A stretch of DNA of 34,483 nucleotides from an uncultured Flavobacteriales bacterium (GCA_903860985.1 CAIOSO010000122.1:1-34483), one strand, 5' to 3'; counted from the first letter of the stretch, positions 20,801 to 27,283 are shown. Numbers and translations are program-made. Notes: a model not told the origin generated them from the letters alone.

Positions 20801-22226
20801 AATTAAAGACAAGGAAAAAGAAAAGGTGAATCCATTGGGTGGATTTGTCGCGCGATTAATCATGAGTGTGCGCAATGTTTCAGGTACTTACGCCCTGACA
20901 GACGGAACCATGTTGCCGGGATACAGTCAAGAATCGAGTATTCTTGGAATGAACGGAAGTAGCTTAGGTATGTCCGGATTTGTTTTCGGTAAACAAGGGT
21001 ATGACGTCCTAGGCAGAAGCAATGGATACAATGTAAGCACGCTTGCTCGAGATAACAATTGGCTTGTTCAAAATGAAAACTTGAACAAACAATTTACCAC
21101 AACGCATACGGCGAATCTCCAAATGAAAGCCACATTGGAACCGTTCAAAGATTTTAATATCAACTTGAATCTAAGTAGAAATTACAGTACAAATTCTGGT
21201 GAATTCTACCGATGGAATTCTCTGACAAGTGCATTTGAAAGTCAAAGTAAATTCGTGACAAGTACCCTTACCTATACAACGGTCACTTGGGGTTCCGCAT
21301 TTATTAAAGAAGGCAAAGACTTTTCCTCATCCGTCTTCACCACGATGTTGAATAACCGAACACAAGTTTCACAGTTATTGGGCGCGCAAAATTCAAATTC
21401 AACTTTGTTGCCGAGCGGTTATTATAGCGGTTATTCGGGATCTCAGCAAGAAGTAGTAATGGGCGCATTCTTGTCTGCTTACACCAATACAAGTGTAACA
21501 AGTAAATCCATTAATCCACTATCCAATCTTCCACTTCCAAACTGGACCATCAATTACAACGGACTTTCCAAGTTTGCATTTGCGAAAGATGTCGTAAAAT
21601 CTTTTAAACTGAATCATGGATATTCATCCTCCGTGAGTGTAAATGGCATGCAAACGAATTTAAATGCAGTGACAGATGCAAATGGACAAGCAACGGCATT
21701 GGACATTAATAATAATTACATTGCTGGAATGCAGGTTCAAAACATCACCATCTCTGAACGCTTTTCCCCACTCATCGGTTTGTTGGCGACATGGAACATT
21801 TTAGGTAAAAACATCACTACCAATTTTGAATACAAGAAAGACCGTCAAACAACGCTCTCTTTGAACAATAATCAAATAACGGAAGTTCTTGGAAAAGAAA
21901 TTGTGGTTGGAACAGTGATCAATATCCCTAAATTAAAACTCCCAGTGCGTAGTTTGAAACCAAGTGATTTATTGATCAACATCAATTTCTCTTTCCGTGA
22001 TAATTCCACGGTGATTCGTAAAGTCGTAGAGAATACCAATCAAGCAACTGCTGGACAAACAACGGTCAGTTTTAAATTGGATGCAAACTATAAATTATCG
22101 GATCACTTAAGCGCGATCTTCTATTATGAGCAATTTATCAATACACCGAAAGTATTCACCAGTTATCCAACTGGAAACTTAAAAACGGGAATAACATTGC
22201 GTTTTGATTTGAACGGACTGAAATAA
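14874..22226 (+). CDS. sprA: SprA/Sov outer-membrane translocon of the type IX secretion system
   Basis: A 2450-residue protein of the SprA (Sov in Porphyromonas) family, the giant single-chain outer-membrane beta barrel through which T9SS cargo leaves the cell, and needed for gliding in motile relatives. A signal peptide follows the GTG start (hydrophobic stretch IYFVLFVLMYTG, cleavage after VYA). Family-typical segments include SYIDDFEASQSAIDLRQFSAWKM, GLTTNDFEVANIEFIQFWVLDPF, CVNVWVNELRLTDF, and repeated amphipathic strands to the end, finishing in a short final strand with LRFDLNG. Length matches the family's usual 2300-2500. GTG at 14874 is the only start giving a complete signal peptide. 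A Lys/Glu-rich insertion lies at about residues 1922-1985. It overlaps the next gene by one base. Confidence 0.95.
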   Translation: MHTIIRYSVRKTIHKAIYFVLFVLMYTGNVYAQNGFNLPFPIFNPMNPYQNLPQSFDLGDPTSMQQTIVFDPETGQYVFKETLGKSGLYYRNPSKMSLEDYLDYNEKKSQKMDWQEIIEEQTAENRAFELPIKIGSKAFSSIFGSDEIKIIPGGNLELSLGMNHSRVDNPLLPQRQRNITRFDFNQNINMDITGQIGTKMKLNMKYNTAANFDFENISKIEHTGKEDEIIQKIALGNVSLTLPTTLIQGSQTLFGVKTQLKFGRSTFDLIAAASKGKKTEINVSGKAQIQKFEITADNYEANRHYFLNLYHQQHYDTAMSTLPVVNSTMFITRIEVWVTNRTSNTENTRNIVAFSDLGEALPSNCQGNPGSYAGTEIPDNQGNGLYDWAANQPMIRSFVNSTTALATQVNAPGPFRQAIDYEKVENARKLTEAEFTYNALLGYISLNNALNNDEVLAVSYEYTYRGETFQVGEFSTDGASGQQALILKLIKPTITNPKNKIWDLMMKNVYSIGAYQVDQLGFKIDVYYNNQATSLLQPFMPFPGVDKKQIVTLLDMDKINQNNQPFSDGVFDFAPFNVVGNKIDNGGTINKKNGRIFFSTVEPFGKTLADKLADAGVPIVNVNKIAYTELYDSTKTAAQQIPSKNRFVFKGEFQSSISSEIPLNVMNIPQGAVVVTAGGIRLIEGTDYTVDYAFSRVKILNTGILESNTPIKISIESNSVFGFQARSMMGGHYQYRINENIKFGATYVRMLERPVTQKVDFGNEPFKNSMLGADFSIRTNAPFLTKLVDLLPVISTNQMSTISLTGEYAHLIPGQPKVINKSGTSYIDDFEASQSAIDLRQFSAWKMASIPQGQPDLFPEASSKNLSAGFKRAKAVWYTIDPVFYQSSSLTPQHIKQNPAMLTDSRMRLVNQVDIFPNLQQQYGSIQNIPLLELAYYPSERGMYNYDTTNTIDSLGRFINPENRWGGIMRGLTTNDFEVANIEFIQFWVLDPFNEDAENENPNTFHTGGDLYFNLGNISEDVLPDSRKSFENGLPSTNDVPLSDNMDTTAWSRISTQQIVVNAFDNDPAARQNQDVGIDGWKDNEELTAHQAYVNWVQNNPTLNAATKARMISDPSNDDYTYYLDDNYDSQQLNILKRYKRYNGMEGNSPTTNMSDTTNNAGYPTQASNQPDNEDINQDNNLAESESYFQYRVSMRPNDLQQVGNNYITNKQVYQNGTKTETWYQFKVPVKSFEKRVNGIQDFRSIRFMRMYLKNFDEEVILRFARLELIRGEWRRYTQDLTQPGLSVQTDPNLTTFNIAALNIEENGQRQPINYVIPPGITREIDPSQVYQRQMNEQSLVLEVCNLKDGDARAAYRNVQFDVRTYKKMKMFVHAESVVQNQLKDNELSVFVRLGTDYVENYYEYELPMKVTDWGTSNPESIWPEANNIEIIFDDLLNLKTERNKKVEQGAPGVSYINEYEIVDPQNPQRRLKVKGSPNLQGMRTIMIGVRNPLKTDPDNIWQPDAGDAECVNVWVNELRLTDFVTDGGDAAIGQMQMQLADFANISASGNYSGINWGSVDSRVQDRQRNQKIGFDMNSTVQLGQFFGKQARVSLPFFYGYSLGVINPEYDPFNPDIKLSSYNSATRKERAKLGQDFTERRSFNFTNVRKEAKAGTKAQFWSISNWSATYAFAENLKRDFNITADRTKTWTGALNYNYTFAGKAIEPFKKWKPVQKSPWLKFIKDFNLFLLPKSMTFTNDYSRIYNERQIRNIIVPTYQFDPIYLKRFDWNRNYQIGYDLTKNLKTTFSATNKSIFVEGNKGVDRATNPEGYREFMDTIRSQISTFGRTMDYSHNYSISYNIPLDKFPLTSWITANAKYSGTFNWQRAPLGQAPFGNTVQNNRSINMTLQGNFVTLYNKVPYFKRVLSDGKGMKSNVNAKVGSEAEGGGAAKPKPGPTKLPEFKPEKPIEEMTAKELKKYERQKKRFDKKQLRLQEIKDKEKEKVNPLGGFVARLIMSVRNVSGTYALTDGTMLPGYSQESSILGMNGSSLGMSGFVFGKQGYDVLGRSNGYNVSTLARDNNWLVQNENLNKQFTTTHTANLQMKATLEPFKDFNINLNLSRNYSTNSGEFYRWNSLTSAFESQSKFVTSTLTYTTVTWGSAFIKEGKDFSSSVFTTMLNNRTQVSQLLGAQNSNSTLLPSGYYSGYSGSQQEVVMGAFLSAYTNTSVTSKSINPLSNLPLPNWTINYNGLSKFAFAKDVVKSFKLNHGYSSSVSVNGMQTNLNAVTDANGQATALDINNNYIAGMQVQNITISERFSPLIGLLATWNILGKNITTNFEYKKDRQTTLSLNNNQITEVLGKEIVVGTVINIPKLKLPVRSLKPSDLLININFSFRDNSTVIRKVVENTNQATAGQTTVSFKLDANYKLSDHLSAIFYYEQFINTPKVFTSYPTGNLKTGITLRFDLNGLK

Positions 22227-22675
22227 TGAAGCCCAACATTCGAATAGCAAAACGATCCGATGTTCCAGCGATTTTCGCGCTGATTCAAGAACTTGCACTT
22301 TACGAAAAAGCCCCCGAACAAGTAACGAATACCGCTGAACAATTGTCCGTCGATTTATTTGACGAGCACCTTTGTGAAGCGATTGTTGCAGAACTTGACT
22401 CGGAAATTATAGGCTTTGCCTTGTACTATTCCTCCTACTCCACTTGGAAAGGCGCCTGTCTATACCTAGAGGATTTCTACGTGAAGGAAGAGTTCAGAAA
22501 GCTCGGAATTGGTCAGCAGTTATTTGACGAAATTGTACTGATCGCAAAAGCAAGAAACGTGAAACGAATGGATTGGCAGGTCTTGGAATGGAATGAACCA
22601 GCTATTCGGTTTTATGAAAAGCAGCAGGCACTTTTAGATCCTGAATGGTTAAATGGACGAATGTTCTTTGAATGA
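22226..22675 (+). CDS. GNAT-family N-acetyltransferase, spermidine/diamine acetyltransferase-like
   Basis: A 149-residue GNAT acyltransferase using acetyl-CoA. The central segment ACLYLEDFYVKEEFRKLGIGQQLFDEI contains the acetyl-CoA-binding R-x-x-G-I-G motif, and WQVLEWNEPAIRFYEKQQA is the C-terminal half of the fold. The combination LEDFYV...GIG...EWNEPAI.FY is characteristic of the SSAT/diamine acetyltransferase subgroup, so a polyamine or small-amine substrate is plausible but unproven; thialysine acetyltransferase-like activity is an alternative. The start ATG overlaps the sprA stop (TAATG), so translation is likely coupled. There is no obvious functional link to secretion. Confidence 0.88.
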   Translation: MKPNIRIAKRSDVPAIFALIQELALYEKAPEQVTNTAEQLSVDLFDEHLCEAIVAELDSEIIGFALYYSSYSTWKGACLYLEDFYVKEEFRKLGIGQQLFDEIVLIAKARNVKRMDWQVLEWNEPAIRFYEKQQALLDPEWLNGRMFFE

Positions 22676-22715
22676 GCGGACAAGTATTTCATGCATATGA
22701 CATCTAAACTTCACT

Positions 22716-23285
22716 GTGTCTAAAGAAATTGATTTCAACGCGTTTCAAAGTGGAAACATTCAGGCTTTCGAGCAATTGGTCAATCGCTACGAAAAAAAAG
22801 TATTGAATACCTGCTGGTACATTCTGCAAAATCGGGAAGAAGCAGAAGATGCCACACAAGACATCTTTCTGGCCATCTATCAATCCAAACACTTATTTAA
22901 AGGACAATCGCAACTTTCCACTTGGATTCATCGCATTACGTTGAACAAATGCCTTGAATACATTCGAAAAGCCAAACGAAAAAAACGCTTTGGAATTAAA
23001 ATTCCCATTGACGATTCCTTTGTGATGATGGAAAAACACTCGCCATTAAACCCGGAAGAAGAATTGATGGAACGTGAGCGTTCTAACTTATTTGTTCAAG
23101 CCATTCAACATCTTTCCGAGAATCAACGCATTGCCTATTCTTTGCATCACTTCGAGGATTTGAGTTATAAAGAAATCAGCGAAAGCATGAGCCTATCCAT
23201 CTCTGCAGTTGAATCACTCATCTTTCGCGCCAAACAGCAATTAATAAAGCAATTAAAAGATCCTATTCAAAAAAATTGGATTTAA
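22716..23285 (+). CDS. ECF-type RNA polymerase sigma factor
   Basis: A 189-residue extracytoplasmic-function sigma factor with sigma region 2 (about 10-85: AFEQLVNRYEKKVLNTCWYIL, EEAEDATQDIFLAIYQ, STWIHRITLNKCLEYIRK) that binds the -10 element and core polymerase, and region 4 (about 125-180: LSENQRIAYSLHHFEDLSYKEIS, SAVESLIFRAKQQL), the helix-turn-helix for -35 recognition. No region 1.1 or 3. The start is GTG at 22716, since an in-frame TGA (22698-22700) lies just upstream. It begins a closely spaced series: a single-helix protein 48 bases downstream, then a metal-sensor-like protein, MbnP and MbnH. The order resembles sigma/anti-sigma/sensor modules of the CnrHYX type. Confidence 0.95.
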   Translation: MSKEIDFNAFQSGNIQAFEQLVNRYEKKVLNTCWYILQNREEAEDATQDIFLAIYQSKHLFKGQSQLSTWIHRITLNKCLEYIRKAKRKKRFGIKIPIDDSFVMMEKHSPLNPEEELMERERSNLFVQAIQHLSENQRIAYSLHHFEDLSYKEISESMSLSISAVESLIFRAKQQLIKQLKDPIQKNWI

Positions 23286-23333
23286 TCACAAGTTATACAA
23301 ATAGTTAACATCTAAGCCTTTAGAAGAACGCAT

Positions 23334-23570
23334 ATGAATAATAAACCATCAATACACTCCTTGGAAGTCAGCACTTCACTTCATGAAAAACTCTTGAAGA
23401 GTCCGGTTTACGCTCAAAAGATGAAAAACCGTTCGTTGACCATTAGCATCATTACAACTTTATTGATCCTTTTTAACTTATTTTATTTTATGTCTAACCA
23501 AGAAACTTTAGCCGAAGACCAAATTCTTGAGTCGCAATACGCTAATTTTGGTTCCGACCTTTCCATTTAA
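23334..23570 (+). CDS. Small single-pass membrane protein, candidate minimal anti-sigma factor
   Basis: A 78-residue protein with no family I can name by sequence. It has a polar, mildly basic N-terminal segment (1-33, with predicted helix EVSTSLHEKLLKSPVYAQKM), one hydrophobic helix (about 34-53, SLTISIITTLLILFNLFYFM) and an acidic tail (54-78). Positive charges before the helix predict the N terminus inside. This size and topology match CnrY-type anti-sigma factors, which hold the sigma factor with a short cytosolic segment, and the gene lies directly between an ECF sigma gene and a CnrX/ZraP-like sensor gene. The anti-sigma role is therefore inferred from position and topology, not homology. 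Coding status is supported by 48- and 10-base spacing to neighbours in a compact gene run. Confidence 0.7.
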   Translation: MNNKPSIHSLEVSTSLHEKLLKSPVYAQKMKNRSLTISIITTLLILFNLFYFMSNQETLAEDQILESQYANFGSDLSI

Positions 23571-23580
23571 TATTGAAGAA

Positions 23581-24018
23581 ATGAAAGCAAATCGCTTATT
23601 ACTAGTTTGCATTGGAATATTGATTTTGATCAATGGGTTTTTACTACTTGAATTGAACAAGCGAGGACAAGAAGGACCACCACACCCACCGAAATTGTAT
23701 TTAGCACTTGGCATGAAAGGTAAGGAAGCACAATGGGCAGACAATGAATTTAAACGTCACATTCGTGAAAAAGACCGGCTTTTGAACCAACAAAAATCAT
23801 GGAGAAGAAAGGTGAGTCTAGATCCAAATAAATCAGTCCAAAACCAACATATTTTTGCTGTTGTTAGCCGCATTCAATTTCAAATTGATTCTTGTACCTT
23901 CGATCACTTCATTCGGGTGAAAGAACATTGCACGAAAAAACAGAAAATCAAATTAAATTCCTTGGTTCGCCGCATGATTCAAAAAGCAGGTAACCCAGAT
24001 CCCAAAGGAAGACCATGA
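23581..24018 (+). CDS. Membrane-anchored periplasmic metal-sensor-like protein (CnrX/ZraP, Metal_resist family)
   Basis: A 145-residue protein with an N-terminal anchor helix (about 6-23) and a periplasmic helical domain. The C-terminal motif FDHFIRVKEHCTKKQKIKLNSLV (105-130 region) is the pattern of the heavy-metal-resistance/CpxP-ZraP-CnrX family as seen in Bacteroidota, and NEFKRHIREKDRLLNQQ (55-71) is the partner helix. Possible metal ligands are H60, C105, H109, H116 and C117, but the exact site cannot be assigned. The frame extends upstream to a TTG at 23527, but ATG 23581 places the anchor at the N terminus and does not overlap the previous gene. Its stop overlaps the MbnP start by 4 bases. 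By analogy with CnrX it would signal through the 78-residue protein to the sigma factor. Confidence 0.78.
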   Translation: MKANRLLLVCIGILILINGFLLLELNKRGQEGPPHPPKLYLALGMKGKEAQWADNEFKRHIREKDRLLNQQKSWRRKVSLDPNKSVQNQHIFAVVSRIQFQIDSCTFDHFIRVKEHCTKKQKIKLNSLVRRMIQKAGNPDPKGRP

Positions 24019-24665
24019 AGCAACTTGTCACATTCATTGTATTCATCGTGCTTTTCCACCAAGCTCACACGCAATTGAATGTGTCCCTTCGTTGGGGAAC
24101 TGAACCAATTAGGTTAGAAAAATACTATTTCCTCGGCAAGGACAGTTTGATGTTTCACGAATTGAAACTCTATCTTTCAGACTTTCAATTTGAAAAAGAA
24201 ACGAGAAAACAGGTGCTCGTTGGACCACATTTTATTGATCTTGAGGATCCCAGTTCTCTCCGCTTATTTCCCGATTTTCTTGTAGCAGAATACCAATCGC
24301 TCCGTTTCCATTTTGGACTCGATAGTTCCTATCACGTGTCTGAAAGTGTCGATGGGCCCTTGAACCCCATGAATGGCATGTACTGGGCATGGAATTCTGG
24401 TTACATTCAATTCAAATGCACGGGAACCTCATCGTCGATTTCTTTAACTGACCAAACCTTTGAATACCATTTAGGTGGATATCGTCAGCCATTTAAAACG
24501 ATTGAATCCATTCATCTAGCAATCAAGGGGAACACACTCATTTTGGACATCAAACCATTTTTTGAGCAGACAGTCGATTTTCAAGAGGTGAAACATGTCA
24601 TGATTCCAGGGAAACTAGCCCAAACCTATTGCCGAGAACTTTCTAAATTATTTCGCTCCGAATGA
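24015..24665 (+). CDS. MbnP-family periplasmic/surface protein (predicted copper-binding)
   Basis: A 216-residue exported protein (signal peptide about 1-19, cut near AHT-Q) with the MbnP-like domain. Recognisable family features are ELKLYLSDFQF (49-59), LRFHFGLDS (96-104), the signature PMNGMYWAWNSGYIQFK (118-134) with W124 and W126, and FEYHLGGY (149-156). In methanotrophs the homologous MbnP/CorA/MopE proteins bind copper with a kynurenine made from a tryptophan by the partner di-heme enzyme MbnH. Which Trp would be modified here cannot be told from this sequence alone. It overlaps both neighbours by 4 bases, and the next gene is an MbnH-type protein, so the pair is intact. No methanobactin-like peptide gene was seen nearby. 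Confidence 0.85.
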   Translation: MKQLVTFIVFIVLFHQAHTQLNVSLRWGTEPIRLEKYYFLGKDSLMFHELKLYLSDFQFEKETRKQVLVGPHFIDLEDPSSLRLFPDFLVAEYQSLRFHFGLDSSYHVSESVDGPLNPMNGMYWAWNSGYIQFKCTGTSSSISLTDQTFEYHLGGYRQPFKTIESIHLAIKGNTLILDIKPFFEQTVDFQEVKHVMIPGKLAQTYCRELSKLFRSE

Positions 24666-25705
24666 AACCGTTTTTGATCATTTTAGGGGCTGTTGTAACT
24701 TGTTTGATTTTCCTTGCTGGAATTCAAGAGGAAACTCCTTTTTATATTCCCGCCAAATGGCCAAAACCACACTACGACTTCACACAAAATCCACTTTCGA
24801 AAGAAAAATTCGAATTGGGACGCACCTTGTTTTACGATCCTGATCTTTCTAGAGACAGTACCATTTCATGTGCGAATTGTCACCTTCAATATTCCGGATT
24901 TACACACATTGATCACTCACTAAGTCATGGCATTGATGGCAAAATCGGAACACGAAATGCTCCTGTACTGATTAATTTGGCTTGGCAGCAATTTTTTCAC
25001 TGGGATGGCGGGGTCAGTTCTTTAAATAAACAAGCCATCAATCCACTCACGCATGCGAAGGAGATGGACAATCGACTAGACGAAGTTCTTCGAAGATTAA
25101 ATCAGTCGTCGTTTTATCGAAATCGTTTTTACCAAGCATTTGGTGACAGTGTCATTCAAACAGCATCCATGTTAAAGGCACTTGCTAGCTTTACGGTATC
25201 CCTCGTTTCAGCGAATTCAACATATGACCAGGTAAAACGAGGTGAGTCCAGCTTTACCAATCAGGAGGAATCAGGATACCAACTGTTTAAAAAGTACTGT
25301 GCTTCCTGTCATCAAGAACCTTTGTTCATGAAGAATGAATTTAAATCCAACGGGATTGCGCTAGTCCCTGCACTCAATGACTACGGACGAATGGACATCA
25401 CCAACCGAAAGGAAGATTCGCTCTTGTTTAAAATTCCTACACTCCGTAATGTGGAGTTTAGTTTCCCCTACATGCACGATGGACGATATAAACAACTGAA
25501 GGATGTCCTGAATCACTATGGGAATCTGCATGGAAATCGAACGTTTTACAGCAAAGAATTGAAAAAATTAAACCGACTCCTCACTTCCAATGAGCAAAAG
25601 GATCTCATTGCCTTCTTAAAAACCTTGAGCGACCAAGAATTTCTCTTCAATCCACAATTTAAATACCCGAAAAATGAGCGAAATGCAAGTTTTCAAAAGA
25701 ATTAA
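24662..25705 (+). CDS. Di-heme cytochrome c peroxidase family protein (MbnH-like)
   Basis: A 347-residue protein with an N-terminal signal/anchor helix (about 3-20) and two c-type heme motifs, C70-A-N-C73-H74 and C213-A-S-C216-H217, spaced as in bacterial cytochrome c peroxidases and MauG/MbnH. Other family features are FELGRTLFYDPDLS, GTRNAPVLINLAWQQFFHWDGG, and IPTLRNVEFSFPYMHDGRY near 258-276. It overlaps the MbnP gene by 4 bases. In characterised MbnP/MbnH pairs the di-heme enzyme oxidises a Trp of MbnP to kynurenine; in stand-alone cases the family reduces H2O2. The adjacency favours the first role. Both hemes require the periplasmic cytochrome c maturation system, which is not encoded in this window. 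Confidence 0.88.
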   Translation: MKPFLIILGAVVTCLIFLAGIQEETPFYIPAKWPKPHYDFTQNPLSKEKFELGRTLFYDPDLSRDSTISCANCHLQYSGFTHIDHSLSHGIDGKIGTRNAPVLINLAWQQFFHWDGGVSSLNKQAINPLTHAKEMDNRLDEVLRRLNQSSFYRNRFYQAFGDSVIQTASMLKALASFTVSLVSANSTYDQVKRGESSFTNQEESGYQLFKKYCASCHQEPLFMKNEFKSNGIALVPALNDYGRMDITNRKEDSLLFKIPTLRNVEFSFPYMHDGRYKQLKDVLNHYGNLHGNRTFYSKELKKLNRLLTSNEQKDLIAFLKTLSDQEFLFNPQFKYPKNERNASFQKN

Positions 25706-25733
25706 CATCTAAATTTATTCAAACAGAAAAATT

Positions 25734-27092
25734 ATGAAAAAATTAAACCTTTTATTATTGCTTATCGTTTGCGGTCAGCAGGCAATGGCACAGTTAAATC
25801 CAGCAATTGAACACTGGCTCATCAATACAACAGGAATCACCGGAAGACACTATGTCCAAGGGAATTCCACGCCGATCAATGAAACAACATTGGCGAATGT
25901 TCAAACGGTTCAGTACTCAAACAATTGGGTTTATGTGACAACAACAGGCGTTCCTTCGTACATCACAGGTCCATTTATGGATGGAAATCCATCCTTGGCA
26001 ACGAGTCAAAATGCAATTTTCAAAATGCCACTTAATCCTACCCAAAATACAGGAACCTTAACAAACACGACGGGTGGAAATATTGGAATTTTCATCAATG
26101 GTGTTGCCTTATTTGACTACCGTGACGGTGTGGCTTGGAATTCAAACTCGAATTCGTTATGCGGTGGATTACCTGGAATGTCTCCTTGTCCGGGAGGGCC
26201 CGGTGCTGCCATGTCTTGGAATCGCGACGCCATTCCAGCGGAAAAAGCAGGTTTCGATTGTTCCAAAGGACATCCAGCGATGGGAAATTACCACCACCAC
26301 CAAAATCCAAGTGCATTCAAATTAGACCTTACCCTTATTTCGAATGTGTGTGATTTATACGACGCGGATGGACTTTATGTGATTGACTCAACAGTACATT
26401 CGCCATTAATTGGCTATGCGTATGATGGTTTTCCCATTTATGGCGCCTATGGATATAAAAACACTGATGGGACTGGTGGAATCACACGTATGAAATCCAG
26501 TTACCAATTGAGAAACATCACTGCAAGAACGATTTGGGCTGATGGAACAGACGTGCCAGATGGACCAACGGTTAGCACCACTTATCCACTTGGATATTTC
26601 CGTGAAGACTATGAATTTATCAATCATTCTCAGTCTGATTATTTGGATAGTCATAACGGACGTTTTTGCATCACGCCCGAGTATCCAAATGGAATCTATT
26701 GTTATTTTGCAACCGTGAATGAACAATGGAATTCAGCATACCCATACGTAGTTGGACCAACGTTTTACGGCATGAAAACAGCTTCAAAAGTGACTACTAT
26801 ATCCGAGACTGTCACTACCTATACTTCGAATGTAGGAATTAATGAGTTGAAAGAAAACGACTGGTCCGTTTACCCAAATCCAAGTAACGACATCATCATG
26901 GTGCAAGTAAATGATTTGACAAACCAGTCTTACACTGTTGAGTTATTTGATGCATTAGGAAAACTCATTCAATCCAAACAAATTATTCAAGGAAGTACAA
27001 TTGCCTATTTACAAGTTGACACCCTTTACAAAGGAATCTATCAGGTTAAAATTAGCGGTCAAACAGGCACAAAGAAATTAGTTATTGAATAA
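25734..27092 (+). CDS. YHYH-domain secreted protein with T9SS sorting tail
   Basis: A 452-residue exported protein. Signal peptide about 1-20 (ending AMA-Q). The central region (about 95-355) is a YHYH domain: INGVALFDYRDGVAW, then MGNYHHHQNPSAF (here YHHH instead of YHYH), and LIGYAYDGFPIYGAYGY, features that define the family. The His-rich motif suggests metal binding, but no function is established. The C-terminal 80 residues form a T9SS tail (INELKENDWSVYPNPSND ... ELFDALGKLIQ ... GIYQVKI), so it is exported to the surface by the SprA system. It follows the MbnH gene by 28 bases with no terminator between, so it is probably the last gene of the sigma/MbnPH operon. A terminator follows. 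Confidence 0.87.
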   Translation: MKKLNLLLLLIVCGQQAMAQLNPAIEHWLINTTGITGRHYVQGNSTPINETTLANVQTVQYSNNWVYVTTTGVPSYITGPFMDGNPSLATSQNAIFKMPLNPTQNTGTLTNTTGGNIGIFINGVALFDYRDGVAWNSNSNSLCGGLPGMSPCPGGPGAAMSWNRDAIPAEKAGFDCSKGHPAMGNYHHHQNPSAFKLDLTLISNVCDLYDADGLYVIDSTVHSPLIGYAYDGFPIYGAYGYKNTDGTGGITRMKSSYQLRNITARTIWADGTDVPDGPTVSTTYPLGYFREDYEFINHSQSDYLDSHNGRFCITPEYPNGIYCYFATVNEQWNSAYPYVVGPTFYGMKTASKVTTISETVTTYTSNVGINELKENDWSVYPNPSNDIIMVQVNDLTNQSYTVELFDALGKLIQSKQIIQGSTIAYLQVDTLYKGIYQVKISGQTGTKKLVIE

Positions 27093-27116
27093 TCGAGTAA
27101 ACTAGGAACAAAAAAG

Positions 27117-27146
27117 AAAGGCACATGATTCCCATGTGCCTTTTTT
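27117..27146 (+). terminator. Rho-independent terminator after the YHYH gene
   Basis: A perfect 11-bp stem AAAGGCACATG (27117-27127) / CATGTGCCTTT (27133-27143) with loop ATTCC and a T-run to 27146. It lies 24 bases after the stop codon and closes the sigma-MbnPH-YHYH run. Confidence 0.92.
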
Positions 27147-27272
27147 GCTTCCCTTCGTTCGATAATCTTCTTTTTTGAGAAATGAAAAAGCAAATATTCG
27201 TGAAAATAGGCGCTTTGTTCATTTGATAGTCGAGTATATTCATTTGTTGGATTTTCATTCAAACTAAGTATA

Positions 27273-27280
27273 TATATTTA
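27273..27280 (+). promoter_or_regulatory. Possible -7 element (TATATTTA) for a noncoding transcript
   Basis: TATATTTA matches TAnnTTTG at 7 of the possible 8 positions counting the two free bases, missing the final G. A TTG at 27247-27249 lies 23 bases upstream. It points toward the paired elements and terminator at 27327-27494. This AT-rich stretch makes chance matches likely. Confidence 0.25.
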
Positions 27281-27283
27281 GAA

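Noticed and set aside
20576-20875. Minus-strand 99-codon ORF opposite the SprA charged insertion
   Set aside because: The Phe/Ser/Leu-rich translation is the reverse reading of Lys/Glu codons; no independent support.
27059-27262. Minus-strand 67-codon ORF at the end of the YHYH gene
   Set aside because: It runs through the clear terminator hairpin, lacks any recognisable feature and has no promoter.
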